Position numbers and translations under genes: made by a program | Part shown: positions 1 through 12,050 of the stretch, piece after piece | Layout of the letters: each line of letters starts with the position of its first letter | How positions within the stretch are numbered: position 1 is the stretch's first letter | Notes under the pieces: model-generated | Database searches by the model: none | What the model saw: the letters and a program-made list of their open reading frames with translations, nothing else | Told to the model about the DNA's origin: nothing | Source: Aedes albopictus | Taxonomy: Eukaryota > Arthropoda > Insecta > Diptera > Culicidae | Length of the DNA: 64,000 nucleotides | Direction: 5' to 3' | Assembly (NCBI RefSeq): GCF_035046485.1 | Contig: NC_085138.1 | Location: 41,079,464-41,143,463, forward strand

Positions 1-74
1 AGGGGGCTTTTCTACAAAACTGGCTGTCAATAAACACAGTAGGCAGGCAGTACAACGTTTGCCGGGACAGCTAG
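1..74 (+). mobile_element. 3' terminus of a Helitron
   Basis: The window opens inside an element that ends in GTTTGCCGGGACAGCTAG at 57-74. The same terminal sequence recurs at 1337-1354. Helitrons end in CTRR, usually CTAG, without terminal inverted repeats or target duplication, and this end resembles a known insect non-autonomous Helitron type. The rest lies off the window. It abuts the next copy directly. Confidence 0.6.
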
Positions 75-1354
75 TCTATCTATCTATCTATATATATAAA
101 AATGAGTTTGATGTCCCTTTGAGGCAACAAAACTCACGAACGGGTGAAGCGATCAGCATGACTCTTGCACGGTTCGATTCGTAGTCATGGTGGCTGCACA
201 CCAAATTTTTCTTCAATGTTCCAGCAATTTTTTTTGCTGGATACAAATCAGCAATGGACTATTTTACTGATTATCAGCGTTGTTTCGACATTTTGCTGAA
301 GCTCAGCTTTATTATTTACTGAATCTGTTTCAGCAATTCACATTTTTGCTGATAATCAGCAATCAATTTGTCAGTCAGCAACCGATTTTACATTCCGCCG
401 AAAACCAGCAAAACTATTTACTGAACGCATATCAGCAATGCGAATGTTTGCTGAACGCCAGCAAACTGTTCAAGCTGTCAATCGCAAATGTCAAAGGAAA
501 ATATTTCTCAACGTTCCAAGCATCGGCTGCGAGTTTCTTGTTGTTTGTGCTCGATTATATTGAATTTACAAAAATAGTGAATGTGTCTCCAATTTCTATA
601 ATATAGATGTAAAGCTGAAAGTGTCCCAACAGAAAAATGGACAAGTATGCTATTATTCTATAATTCAAGTTATTGTGTTTGTTATGATGTTTTTGTTTCC
701 AGGACGATGATCATTTTGCGGACAATTACATCGGATCAATAACATCGGATTCTGATGATTCTGCAGCTCAACAACTGTTAAGCTAATCAATAAATAAACA
801 ATCATGAAAAACGTTCGATTATTTTTTTTTTGTGAAAACAATCCCCGCAACAGAAAACGTTGCTGGAAATACCAGCAATAAATATATTGAATATTCTATC
901 ACTGATTTATCAGCAAGCGATATATAATTTTACTGATTGTTCAGCAAAAGAGCTGTCAATTTGATCCTTAACCAGTTGCTGATTGACCAGCAAACTGGTT
1001 TTTGGTTTACTGGTTATCCAGCAAAAGAACTGGCATTCTCGAGAGATAAAGTTTACTGAATCATCCAGCAATTTTTTTGTTGCTGGAAGAATTGCTGAAG
1101 ATGCAGCACAAAAAAAATCAGCAAAATTTTGCTGAATAACAGCAATAAAAATTTGGTGTTTGTGTTTATAAGTAGAAAAAGTTACGAAAATCATTTAAAA
1201 AGGTCTGAAAATATTGAATGTTATTAATTTTAATGAGCTGGGAAGAAAATCAACACGATCAAAATAAAACCAATCTAGAGTGCCATGCTGCAATAACCTT
1301 AACAATTGTCAAACCACCATTATTTGGCAAGACAAAGTTTGCCGGGACAGCTAG
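75..1354 (+). mobile_element. Non-autonomous Helitron, about 1.28 kb
   Basis: The 5' end starts TCTATCTATCTATATATATA, followed by AAAAATGAG and a stretch with AACTCACGAACGGGTGAAGCGAT, matching the usual start of insect Helitrons. The 3' end is GTTTGCCGGGACAGCTAG at 1337-1354 followed by T. No Rep/helicase coding is visible, so it would depend on a partner element for rolling-circle transposition. The body from about 200 to 1150 is unusually dense in CAGCAA/TTGCTG words. The open frame at 280-606 is AT-rich with no recognisable domain and is probably not a gene. Confidence 0.65.
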
Positions 1355-1879
1355 TTATTAATAAAAGAGATCCCTCAAACAACGCTGGTGTGGAAACAAA
1401 AACTCTCGTTGCTAATACATATCTAGAAATTGACATCTTCAACAAAATCGCTGAACTGTCCATGTTTTGATAATTTTTCCAGTTTATCGCAGTCATGTAA
1501 TTTTTATCACGGATATCTTATTTTTATTACGTCTACATGTAAAGCAGGAATTTATCTATAAAAATATTCAACAATTGGCTTCTTTAGTGGTGTTGAGCAG
1601 GGATGCCAGATGATTTTTCCAAAAATCTGTATCAGGATTTTAGAAAATCTGTATTTGTCTGTATTTAGAAACTGTGACTGAAAGCCAAAAAACACAAAGT
1701 TTCCGTAAATCCTGTCAGACCCCGTTAGAAATCTGTGGGTTCAACATGTAAACAACATGTTTGTGTCCCGAATTTTGCATGAACATTACTATTTGTAGTA
1801 AGTTTTCACTAAACGGTGTAAATAGCAGAACGTTATGGTTTTGAATAGTAAAATAAATATGTTTATTCTTAATAATTCT
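1355..1879. other. Stretch without recognised feature
   Basis: AT-rich sequence with no coding signal, inverted repeat or known repeat that I can identify. Probably old decayed repeat. Confidence 0.5.
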
Positions 1880-3795
1880 GAACTTTTGCGTCGCCGGATT
1901 TCTGTGAAAATTCCTCCAGGGATTCTTCCAAGAATTTTCCCTGAGACTTTCCTGGGAGTTTCTCAAAAAATATCCTGAAACTGATTAACGGGTTTCCGCA
2001 GAAATTCTTTTCGAAAATCCTCATGGGATTCCTTAAAGGATTAAAGAGAAAATTCCTTCAGGGATTGCTACATAAGCTATGCTTGTATTTCTTAATATAT
2101 TTTTTTAAATATTTTTGGGGAAATTCCTCCAAATTTTTTTCAGGAGTTTTTCTATAGCATTTCTCCGAAAATTTATCTTCATGAATTTCTTCTCACGCGT
2201 GTTGAAAAATGCAATTCCAGGAGATATTTTTCTTTAACAAACATTCAGAGATTCTATCAGAAATTTAGAAACTTTCAGTTTGTATGAAGAATTAGCATTA
2301 GTTAAAAAACACAAAAATAGAGAGCTTATAAAAAATAATCTTCAAGAACCGTACCAGAAATTTTTGCTTGAATTTCTTACTAAAGGATTGCTCCATGTTT
2401 TTAGAAATTTTCTCGGGATTTTTTTGGAAATTCCTCTAGAAATTCTCGAAAGATTTTTCTGTAAAGTTCCTCCAGGAGTTTATCCAATAGTTCCTTGAAG
2501 TATTCCTCTAGGCATTAACCTTTATCCAGGGATTTTTTTTTTTCATTTTTATCCAAAAGATTTTCTCAAATTGTTGGGAGAATCTTTTAAGCTTTATTCA
2601 AAGATTTTGTCTAGAAATGTTTCAAAGTATATTTGTAGAGGGTTCTCCAGTTCTTGTAGGTTTCTCAAAGATTCTTTGAAAAATCTCTTTTTTTATTTCT
2701 TTATTGGTTCTCTAAAATATTCTTCCAAGACATCTCTTCATCAACTGTACAAGTTTTTTTTTTCGATGAATCCTTCAGAAGTACCTCCAGCAGTTCTTCT
2801 AAGCAAGGATGGAAATCTAACATTTTGTCGTCAAGCATCGTAACAAACTTCGGTCCGAGAATAATGATTCGCTCGGCATGTGCGGGCACGATGCGATCGT
2901 TATCATGAAGTCGAAATGATAAATTAGTGATTTCATTCACTTTTTGAGCATTCTTGGTGATTTAACTTCCAGATATGCTTATGAACGTATCATTTCGAAT
3001 CATGAATGCGGCTTACGGGTGCATAAGTGGCAAACAATGTGATGAATAAAATTTATCATGACTTGTAACATGATCCGATAACGGGTCATCACGCGATAAA
3101 GCGTGCATCAGATGCTTTAATTGTTCTGTGATACGAGCACGGTGTGAGGCGTCGGCATCATGCTACTGCAAGAACAAGGCTATCTTGGATTATTCGTATC
3201 CTGTATCATTTATCGCTTGAAGTGATTTTCTGCCATCCTTGCTTCTAAGGATTCCTTCAGAAAATCCTCCAGGGAATCTTTAGAAACTCAATGAAGGATT
3301 TCTTAAAAAAAAAAATCACAAGTACCTTTGTCTGCAATGTCTGCATTTATTAAGGGATTTCTTTAGGAATTCCTCCACGGATTTTCCACGAATCACTGTA
3401 GAAATTTCTCAAGGATTCTTGCATTGATAGAGTTACTCCAGAAGTCTATCAAGATTTTTTTTTCATTTTTTCTAAAAAAAACATGAGGGAGTTTCTGCAG
3501 GAATCACTGAACGAATTTCTCAAAAAATCTTGGAGATCCCTGGGAAGAGTTTCCGAACAAATTCCTTTAGGTTGTGTGAATAATTTACTTGAAGAATTTC
3601 AGAATTTTTATTTTTTCATATACTCCATGAAGGAACTTCTAAATTTTGAAATCTTGATGAAATCTCTGGAGATAAATATATCTTCACATACGAATTTCTA
3701 AAGAAATCTAAGCAGAAAATTCTGAAAGAAATCTAACTCTTAAGTAAAGTAAAGTAAGTGGTAAGTAAAAAGAAAATCGTGTTCAGTACTGTGCC
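1880..3795 (-). repeat. Degenerate GGAATTCCTGGAGG-type minisatellite, reverse orientation
   Basis: Words such as AATTCCTCCAGGGATTC and variants recur at irregular spacing, with AT-rich gaps. The same family forms the large arrays at 19.7-22.8 kb and 35.2-38.8 kb. Open frames in it (for example 2280-2498 and 3483-3701) arise because the words lack stops. The hAT-type MITE at 2804-3241 interrupts it. Confidence 0.6.
2804..3241. mobile_element. hAT-type MITE, 438 bp, 8-bp duplication CTTCTAAG
   Basis: Terminal inverted repeats CAAGGATGG / CCATCCTTG bound the element. An exact 8-bp direct repeat CTTCTAAG sits on both sides (2796-2803 and 3242-3249). An 8-bp duplication with ends beginning CA is the hAT superfamily signature. 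No transposase coding is present, so it is non-autonomous. It sits in the minisatellite, whose sequence resumes on both sides. Confidence 0.75.
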
Positions 3796-3799
3796 TTTG

Positions 3800-3989
3800 A
3801 ATTCCACTAAGAATTTGCATCCTTTGACAGATACGTATTTCGACATCAACTGTAAGGTCGTCTTCGGTATCTCGTACTTGACTCGACTTCAATCAAGTCT
3901 AGTCGAGACAAGTGCGAGACACTGAAGACGACCTTACAGTTGAGGTCGAAATACGTATCTGTCAAGGGATGCAAATTCTTAGTGGAATT
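3800..3989. mobile_element. Palindromic MITE, 190 bp
   Basis: Starts AATTCCACTAAGAATTTGCA and ends with the near-exact reverse complement. Arms of about 80-90 bp include ATACGTATTTCGAC and ACTGTAAGGTCGTCTTC. The centre contains related CTCGTACTTGACTCGAC / GTCGAGACAAGTGCGAG words. The structure is a snap-back hairpin typical of mosquito palindromic MITEs. The target duplication is not clear because the ends resemble the surrounding minisatellite. Confidence 0.7.
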
Positions 3990-4375
3990 ACTTGTTTTAC
4001 ATCATAGAAGAAGAGCCTGGAGAAACATTTCGGGAAATCCTTGGTGGAACGCATTACAAAACATTTGCAAAGATCCCAGAAATAAATTCTTCAGGTATTT
4101 CTTGAAGAATTTTCGTAGAAATACTCTGGAAATATTCCTGAATGAATTTCTCAAAGAATCCGTGGAGATATCAATGGAGTTATCCATCTAGAAAAAAAAA
4201 TCGATAACTTTTTAAACAAATCTCCAGAAGAGTGTTTAAAGTTTTTCTTGCTGGAGTTTAAGAAGGAATCCTTAGAAATCTATTCAAATGAATTCCTGGT
4301 GAAATTAATCAAGGAATATCTTAAGAATGCCCTCTAGAAATTTCTCAAGGAATCCCTGCAAGAATTTCTTTAAAA
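3990..4375 (+). repeat. Degenerate minisatellite, forward orientation
   Basis: Words such as CTGGAGAAACATTTCGG, CTTGAAGAATTTT and TCAAGGAATCCCTGCAAG continue the minisatellite family, but in the opposite orientation to 1880-3795. The orientation switches across the palindrome at 3800-3989. Confidence 0.5.
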
Positions 4376-6430
4376 AAAACCCTTCCCATTACACTAGTTT
4401 ACAAAATAAAACGAAAGTCGTGAACTTCTGTCAACGACCAAAATTTTTGACGCACAATTTATAAAACAAGCAAACTTGCTGAATTGTTGCTTGATAATGG
4501 TAATGATAGCTGAACTAAAATTATGCTCTACCAGTGTACGCAGAATATGCCACCGCAAGCGAAAAATAGGCAACAAAGGAGGCACGGCAACAACGCTTTG
4601 TTTTTTCGTTAGCAGATAATGACAAAATCGCTCCCGAGTTTGTTCACAACAAAAACGGTAGGAATATTTGTCTCGTTCTATTCACATCGTGATTTTCGCA
4701 TTGTTTTACAACTGAAACTCGACTCTGAGGTTTGCGAGAGTCTTAATTCGTCCAAATACTTATGAATTCGATGATGTGGGTCGAAAATTTCAGCAGAAAA
4801 TCCGAAATATCGGCACAAGCACGGCAAGCGATGTTTGTTTTATTGCTCTCATCGCCTGACATGCGTTTGTTGCGGAGCGCCTTTGTTACCAACATGCACC
4901 GCTTAGGACAAAGCGTTTGTTTTTCGGCGTGATCCGTTTTTCATACCCTGTGCTCTACACATTACTGTATAAATGATTTTTCAATTGAGAAAGTAGTCAA
5001 TGTTCGACTTTCCTCATCGGTATTAACAATGATAAATTAAAACACTTTTTAAAAGTTTAACAAGAAATTTATTCGACAAGCATTGATTCCTTAACAAAAG
5101 AGTTTAACAAAACATTTTTCTACATCTTATTAGGCTGATGTATCGATAACCATATGTTCCTGTACAATGTGCTATTCACTTGTCAAATAAACGCCTTCAC
5201 ACCGTCATAGTTTGATTCTGAACTTTGTTCGGATAATGGGATAAATCATGGCTAAAACCGTTTAGACAACCAAGTTATTAAAGAACCAATATTTTAAACA
5301 AATCACATAACAAAAAACAGAATAGAATAATGATTGCCAAGAGACGTAATCAACGTAAAATGAGGCATTTATTTATTATTATTAGTCTGTAATAAGATAT
5401 GTTGTACCTTGATTATTAAATTTTTTTTATCTTCCGGAGCAGTTCGATTGTACGAGACGCTTGGATCGATGCATTTGACATTTTAGTGCTGTCTGTTTAT
5501 TGAATATTGTTCCCTCAGTCACCTAGATAACCAAACAGCATTCAGAAGTCGACCCATTGCAAGTATCCCAAAACCTCCTTATGTACTATTTGTTGTAGAT
5601 TCCATGACAGAAACATAAATAAAAAAATTACTAAATGGATCTTAGACTGAGTATGAGTAGATAACCTTAGCAGATGTTGTGAATGCACCATGTCCAAGAC
5701 CATACCGCACCACATATTGCCAAAGATTTATAAAGATCGATATTTAATAATAAAAATAAAAACATATTCATTTCGCAATTTGTACGTCTGGAAACAATAT
5801 CTCCAATAAGTACCAACACACGGTAGAATGTCCAGCCTCAAAAAAAAATTTGGGAGTGGTGCAGCCAGATTATTCGCAGTCGGTTACGTGTCAGGTGTGT
5901 AGATATTGAGGAGGTTTTGTACATGGCAATCAACTTAAGTTCAAAGCGGCACAAAGCATCGCTTTGGTTGACAATGCGAGTTATTTCTTACAATTTAGCA
6001 GTTGCAGAGCCAAGTTTGTTCGTTTTTAAGAAAGAAATGAGAGAAATAAGATGGAATAATGGAAAGGTCTTTGTAAAGCACTTTGGAAACTTTCCAAATA
6101 TAGCTTAAAACAAGTTTACAGTTGTCAACTGCTCAGTGAAAAATGTAAATAAAATAAGTAGGTTAATACACACACTCTGTAATATTTCTACGTTCAATAA
6201 AAAAAAATACTTTTTGGCCGCATTCGATACAATATTTCTCACCGTGCGATAAAAAAACTGACAGCGAAATCAGAATGGAAAACACGTGGTTTGGGCTGAA
6301 CAGCTGTTGAAGTATAAGGCGTTGTTCAGTTGATTACCGCGTGCTGTGCTAATTCACCACTGCTGAACACAAGTTCGGGAGTGATCATTATTTAGTCATG
6401 GAAAGATGATGTTTTGCTTTGGGTGCCACA
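4376..6430. other. Stretch without recognised gene
   Basis: No coding region or complete element recognised. At 4388-4446 lies a 60-bp sequence beginning ACACTAGTTTACAAAATAAA that recurs inverted at 56390-56450 inside the TTAA-flanked element, so this is repeat-derived. The open frame at 5917-6108 has no recognisable domain. Confidence 0.5.
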
Positions 6431-6431
6431 A

Positions 6432-6510
6432 CTCACCATCTCTAGGATGGCGCAGATAGGAAGGCATGCGGCTGGCAATCTACAGGTCTCGAGTTCTAAT
6501 CCGGATTTAG
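6432..6510 (+). repeat. tRNA-like (SINE-head) sequence
   Basis: TGGCGCAGATAGGAAGG near 6447 resembles a pol III A box, and CGAGTTCTAATCCGG about 45 bases later resembles a B box. The flanks do not form a tRNA cloverleaf with an acceptor stem, so I call a tRNA-derived SINE or decayed tRNA-like sequence rather than a tRNA gene. Confidence 0.4.
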
Positions 6511-7189
6511 GTAATTTTATATGTAATTCTTATTTCATAATAGGTGTTCTCAACATGAGAGCAAATAACTACTCTCGTGAGAGTTCAACATTTTTGCATT
6601 TTATTTATTTTCAGTCATTTTTGCCAATGATTAATAACAACTTTCTTGTCATTTGTAAAATCCTTTGAACAACAAAAAGTTAAGTTGGTGTACAACATGA
6701 TGCTTTATAACTTCTCCAAATTTGTGTGAACAAAACCCGAACATAGATTGTACGTGAAAATAATTCAAATGTTATTCAACATTATGCTGAATTAATTCGT
6801 CATAATAATGCCTGTTAAATGAGTGATGTTTAGTTGGGTTGTTCTTCACGAATAAAAACTCATGAGTGTTTCTGTTTTTGTTTTGCTTCTTACTCACGAA
6901 GCAGGCGGGTGCGAATAAACTCACGCACTGTTTACTCTCGGAATCGTGAGTAAGCCTTGTGTTGGCTTTACACTCGCGAATTGCTTCATGATGAGAGTAA
7001 TTCCATCACTGGCAGACGCCCAGCTGTCAAAAGGTGATTTCATAAAATCTCTTCAAAATTGATTTTAGGTACCAAAATAAAGTTTAAAAAACTGAAAAAA
7101 ATGATAGTGGCTCAGAAAAAGGTGCTCTTTCGTATAAAATCAAAAAATCAATACATTTTGTAAAATTGAACACCCCAATTGCGCTCGAT
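6511..7189. other. Stretch without recognised gene
   Basis: AT-rich. From 6850 to 6995 the word ACTCACG / CGTGAGT occurs several times in both orientations, suggesting a small decayed inverted-repeat element, but its ends cannot be fixed. Confidence 0.4.
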
Positions 7190-7740
7190 GATTTCCAAAG
7201 ATTTCTCCTAGATCTCCTACCAGGTTGAATCCTGTAAATCCAACCTATAATTCTGTACAGATGCGTCCCAGAATATCTCCGGATATTCCTCACGGTATTC
7301 CAGTCAACATTCCTCTTGGGATTTCTGCAAGGATCTAAAGATTCCTCTCGGAATTTCTCCACCCGAGATTCCTTCGTTTATTTCTCACGAGGATTTTCCT
7401 GGGTTTCCATGAAAACGTCTCCTGGTCTACTGCCAAGTTTTTCCCTGGTATTACATCAGGAATTCCTATAGGCATTCATTCATCGATTTCTTCCAGCATG
7501 TTTCCTACGCTTCCTCCAGCTGTTTTTCCAGAATTTCTTTCGGTATTCTTTCTAGAATTCAGGCCCGTGCACAGAAAAGGCGACAAGGGAAGGGTTTTTC
7601 TTAATTTTGGGAAAGGGAGGAGGGGCGCCTAGTGTATGGAACATCGGCAATGGGAGGGGTTTAACCCCCACAACCCCTCCCTTGTGCACGGGCTTGCTAG
7701 GATTCCTCCATTGATCCTTTAAGGGTTTCCACACATTCCA
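7190..7740 (-). repeat. Degenerate minisatellite, reverse orientation
   Basis: Repeats of TTCCTC.GGNATTTCTCC type in the same family as the large arrays. It is interrupted by a 137-bp MITE at 7560-7696. Confidence 0.5.
7560..7696. mobile_element. hAT-type MITE, 137 bp, 8-bp duplication
   Basis: Ends CAGGCCCGTGCACA and TGTGCACGGGCTTG form a terminal inverted repeat. Flanks CTAGAATT (7552-7559) and CTAGGATT (7697-7704) are an 8-bp duplication with one mismatch. The interior is G-rich (GGGAAGGG, GGGAGGAGGGG). No coding. hAT assignment rests on duplication length and terminal bases. Confidence 0.7.
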
Positions 7741-8710
7741 CGCGTTACGTTTTGCGCGAGGATCAAACTTTTGGTTCCAAAAATGGTTATGTTGTTAAAT
7801 ACATGCCAACCAGTACATCAAACGATCAGATATGATATGCTTTGTAAATGATAATTGGAACTTTTTACTACAAGAAATATCAAGAAATGGAGCGTAACGG
7901 CACACCATCGTAGAAAGGCTAAAATATAAACGACTCATAAGAAAGTGATCATTCTTCATAAATAATTCGTGAACAAAAGAAGTATTTCAGTCCAGATGGG
8001 TTGATACAGTTTATATATGGAACGATAATTTTCGGTCAGTTTTTACCCATTTTTAACATAAAAGTAATTAAGTGTGTAACTTTTTTAAGACTTTATTTTA
8101 CAATTAACAGTACCACCTTTGAAGCACTGTTTAATTTGTACGATTTTTTTTGTATGTGCTCGCATAATCAATCATCATAGTAAACAAAAAAAAAAACAAA
8201 AAAAAAAACAATTTTTCGGGCTTGGGCCAAAATGACGCTCATCCGCAGCTATCCGCAGCTGGATTCGCGTTCCGCAGATACTATAGACTCCATACTAAAC
8301 TGTGGAGGCGGTCTCTTGAGACTGCTCGACCCTGTTTGTTAGATATAGACCAACTTAGGCAAAAAATGTTGTTTTTGTCAATAATTACTCATTTTTTACT
8401 AATTTCAATTAACCGTGTAACCCCAACAACACACCCATTTTAAAGTTCAGACAATAACATTTCCATCGGTGGATTCAAATACAAAATTAAACCGTTTTTC
8501 ACTGAGAAAACTGCATTTGTTTAAAATGCATTTTTTCTACAATTTTCACTATTTTTCTAAGTCTGATATCTGTGGCGCAATGAGTTTCCATCACAGAGGG
8601 CTGAAATTTTGGGAATCTAGGTTTGAACTATCTGGCTCTCAAATGGTATATAAGACACGTCATTCAAAGCAAGTCAATTTTTCGATTTTTAGCCACCACT
8701 TTCCCCATAG
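7741..8710. other. Stretch without recognised gene
   Basis: AT-rich with A-runs near 8187-8212. The open frames at 8222-8443 and 8469-8738 show no recognisable domain and are probably chance. Confidence 0.45.
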
Positions 8711-8855
8711 TGGCAGGGGTGTAAGCAGTAATAAATAACAAAATGTCCATAAACAAATAGAAAAATGCATAAATAAATCAAAAGTTTCCATAAATAATTG
8801 ATTTTTGAGCAATTAAAAACGTCAAAAATGCAATGAATAATTCAACTTTTGCAAT

Positions 8856-11800
8856 TTTTTTTTTCCTCCCCTGTTGGGGAAATTAAGCCACTGCGTCCAA
8901 TAGGCTGAACTTTTGTGGCATGTCCCGTTTTGATATTCGCATCTAGCCAGCTAATTACCATGTGTCAAGTAATCAGCTACTTCCACGACGCGTCGTCTCC
9001 CAGTCAGGTGCAATGGAATTGATAAACTCCAAGACCTTCCCAGGTTTTGCAGACCAGATCTCACTGGGTTGCAAGCAACCACTATTTAGAAACCTTTGCC
9101 TGCGCGTGTATAAAGCACCACAATTGCAAAGCAGATGTTCCGAGGTTTCACGTTCCGTATTACAGAAACGACAGATATCACTCTGAATATGGCCAATATT
9201 TATCAAGTGATACCTGCTCGGGCAGTGTCCAGTTACTAGGCCAGTGTATGTACATAGAGCTCTCTTGTTGAGCTCTAAGAGCTTTTTGGTTGTATAAGCA
9301 TTTGGTGTTATAAATCGTTTTGACTGATTGCAATTTTTGACGTCCATCCAATTGGATATCACCCTCTGCTCAGCCCAGCGTTTCAGGTTCATTTTAATTG
9401 TACAGTTTGATATACCACAGAATGGTTCTGGGCCAGCAAACTGTAAATTGGAACCACTTTTAGCAAGCTCGTCTGCCATTTCATTTCCTTCAATGCCACA
9501 GTGACCTGGAACCCAGTATAAGTTTACTGAATTCCCTTGGCACAGCCTGCGCAGTGAAAGAATGCATTCCCAGACAAGCTTTGAAGTACATTTGTAAGCG
9601 CACAATGCTTTTAGTGCAGCTTGACTATCTGAGAAAATACAAATATTTGCATATCTGTATTTTCTCTCAAGGCAGATATTTGCGCATTTCAAAATAGCAA
9701 GAATCTCTGCTTGAAACACCGTAGGATAGTGTCCCATCGCCACTGAAATTTGTATTCCAGGGCCGTAGATTCCTGCTCCCGTTTTTATTCCAACTTTTGA
9801 GCCATCTGTATAGAATTTGATTGACCCTTGACGAACAGTGGGACCTCCGACTTCCCAATCTGCACGAGTTGTTTCGTGCAACTTGTAAGGAACATCATGG
9901 TTCACCACAGGTTTCATCCAGTCTTTAATCATTTTCATTACTGGCCTATTTTGGAAGTATTGTGAAATGCTCAGGTGACCTACAAGATCACCTGGCATAA
10001 ACTTTTCAACTCGTTCAAGTCTCAGCAATTCCTTTTCTGCTTCTAATTGCATGTACTCGTGCAAAGGTAGCAGATTGAGAATCGCATCTAAAGCTATTGA
10101 TGGTGTGCTTCGCATCGCTCCTGTAACAGCAATGGACGCAAGACGTTGAATTTTCGCAAGCTTTGATTGCGTGGTAACCTCTTTTGTTTTTGGCCACCAG
10201 ACAAACGAAGCATACGTCACTTTTGGGCGGATTATGGCAGTATAAATCCACATTATCATTTTTGGTTTCAAGCCCCACTTCCTGCCAATAGTTTTGGAGC
10301 ATAACCAGAACGCACTTGTTGCCTTACCGATCACGGACTCAATTTGAGCATTCCAGTTCAGTTTAGCATCCAGTAACAAACCTAAGTATTTGACTCGATC
10401 ACTAGGATGAATTTGTATCCCTCCAAGCCGAAAAGCTTTTAGGTTGATCTTCCTTCTCCTAGTGAAAGGGACAATTACGACTTTTGACGGGTGGATGCTA
10501 AGGCCCTCCTTAATACACCATGAATGTGTATAGTTTAGAGCCCTTTGCATTCTTTCCGAAACAGTTTCGTCATACTTTCCTCTCACTATTATGACTATAT
10601 CGTCTGCAAAGCCCACAACTTCGAAACCTTTTTCCTTCAAGCTTCTTAGAAGATCGTCTACAACCAAGGACCACAATAGTGGTGAGAGGACTCCTCCTTG
10701 AGGGCAACCTTTCGTTCCCCTTACTGTTATAGAAGAACTTCCCAGCTCAGAGGTGATTTCTCTTTTTGCAAGCACAGTATGAATCCAATGTATGATACAT
10801 TGGTCGAAGTTTTTGTTCTCCATGGCACGCTTCATAGATGAATAGGAGGCATTATCAAATGCTCCTTCTATGTCTAAAAAGGCGCATAGAGTTTTTTCTT
10901 TTGCTGAAAACGTTTTTTCCACTTTTGTTACTAGCGAATGAAGTGCTGTAACCGTTGACTTACCAGATTGATAAGCAAACTGGAAGTCAGATAGGGGATG
11001 CTCTTTTATGTAAGAAGAATTGATAAAATCCTTCAAAACCTTTTCCATAGTCTTCAACAAAACTGAAGAAAGACTAATTGGCCTGTATGCTTTGGGATGC
11101 GTCTTGTCTCGCTTCCCCTTTTTTTGGTATAAAGATAACTTTTACAAGTCTCCATTTTGATGGAACGTAATTCAATCTTAAACTAGCCTTGAACATCTCA
11201 ATTAGTGGTGGAACCAACACCGCTTCTCCATTTTGAATCAGTGCTGGAAATATTCCATCAACTCCTGCAGATTTAAAAGGCTGAAATGATCTAATTGCAT
11301 TTTCCACTCTGGCCTTCGTGAAGATTTCATCAGCTAAATCTGAGGCGGTGTTTATTGTACTAGTTGACTCCGAAGAGTTTATACTAGGAAATCCTTCACC
11401 TTCCAGAGATATAGTATCATTGGAATCCACACTTAGAATCGAACCTGGAAAATGGGTTTCCATCATTAAATCCAAAGTTTCACGAGGAGTTTTGGTAAAA
11501 GCTCCATCGTCGCGCTTCAGGTTTCCCAATTCATTTGAATGATCTTTTGCAAGCGTTTTCTGTAGTCTTGCAACTACAGGCGTGCTGTATATGTTTTCAC
11601 ATGTCAGCATCCAAGATTTTCTTTTCGATTTTCGTATTTCGTTGTTGTAATCAGTCAGGGCTTTCCTGTACTGAGTCCAATCTCCCGTTTGTTTCGCTCT
11701 ATTGAACATTTTACGAGAAAATTTTCTAAGGCGATTCAGTTTTAAGTTCCACCATGGCACGTCTCTAGTAGAAGACGATTGTATGGTGGGACAACTTCTG

Positions 11801-12050
11801 TTAAAGGAATTGATGATACTTTCATTTACCCTTTGAGAAAATGATTCTAACTTTTGGGTTGAATCAATAGTTTCTCACATTGTAAATGAATGCGTATTCA
11901 ACAATTCTCCATATTGATCCCAGTTTGTCCTCCTGGGATTTCTAAATGCGGTTCTAGAATAATCTCCACCACTCCAATTGAAGATTATGTGTTTATGATC
12001 AGATAGAGAAATCTCATCTGACACGTGCCAGTTTGTGATCTTGTCAAAGA
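8856..12050 (-). mobile_element. 5'-truncated non-LTR retrotransposon with RNase H
   Basis: Read on the minus strand it runs from the end of an endonuclease domain (motif SDH near 12000), through reverse transcriptase and RNase H, to a 3' UTR and a poly(A) tail (poly-T on the + strand from 8856). TTTGCAAT occurs at 8848-8855 and again at 12051-12058, an 8-bp target-site duplication. The 5' end is truncated inside the endonuclease, as usual for target-primed reverse transcription. The EN-RT-RNase H order suggests the I/LOA/Loner-Outcast group; the exact clade is unresolved. Confidence 0.85.
8973..11760 (-). pseudogene. ORF2 (RT-RNase H) of the non-LTR element, frameshifted
   Basis: The long piece (11060-8973, 695 residues) carries the RT motif FADD, GCPQGGVLSPLLW, LDIEGAFDN and YLGLLLD. 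RNase H follows with FYTDGSK, SDSQAALKAL and WVPGHCGIEGNEMADELAK. A C-terminal zinc motif C-x2-C-x8-H-x4-C contains HLLCNC. The upstream piece (11760-11074, 228 residues) has the linker and start of RT, including KSAGVDGIFPALI and FIPKKG. The two are out of frame across a G run just after the PKKG motif (about 11113-11118), best explained by one extra G. Otherwise the RT and RNase H catalytic residues look intact, so the copy is fairly young. Confidence 0.85.
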
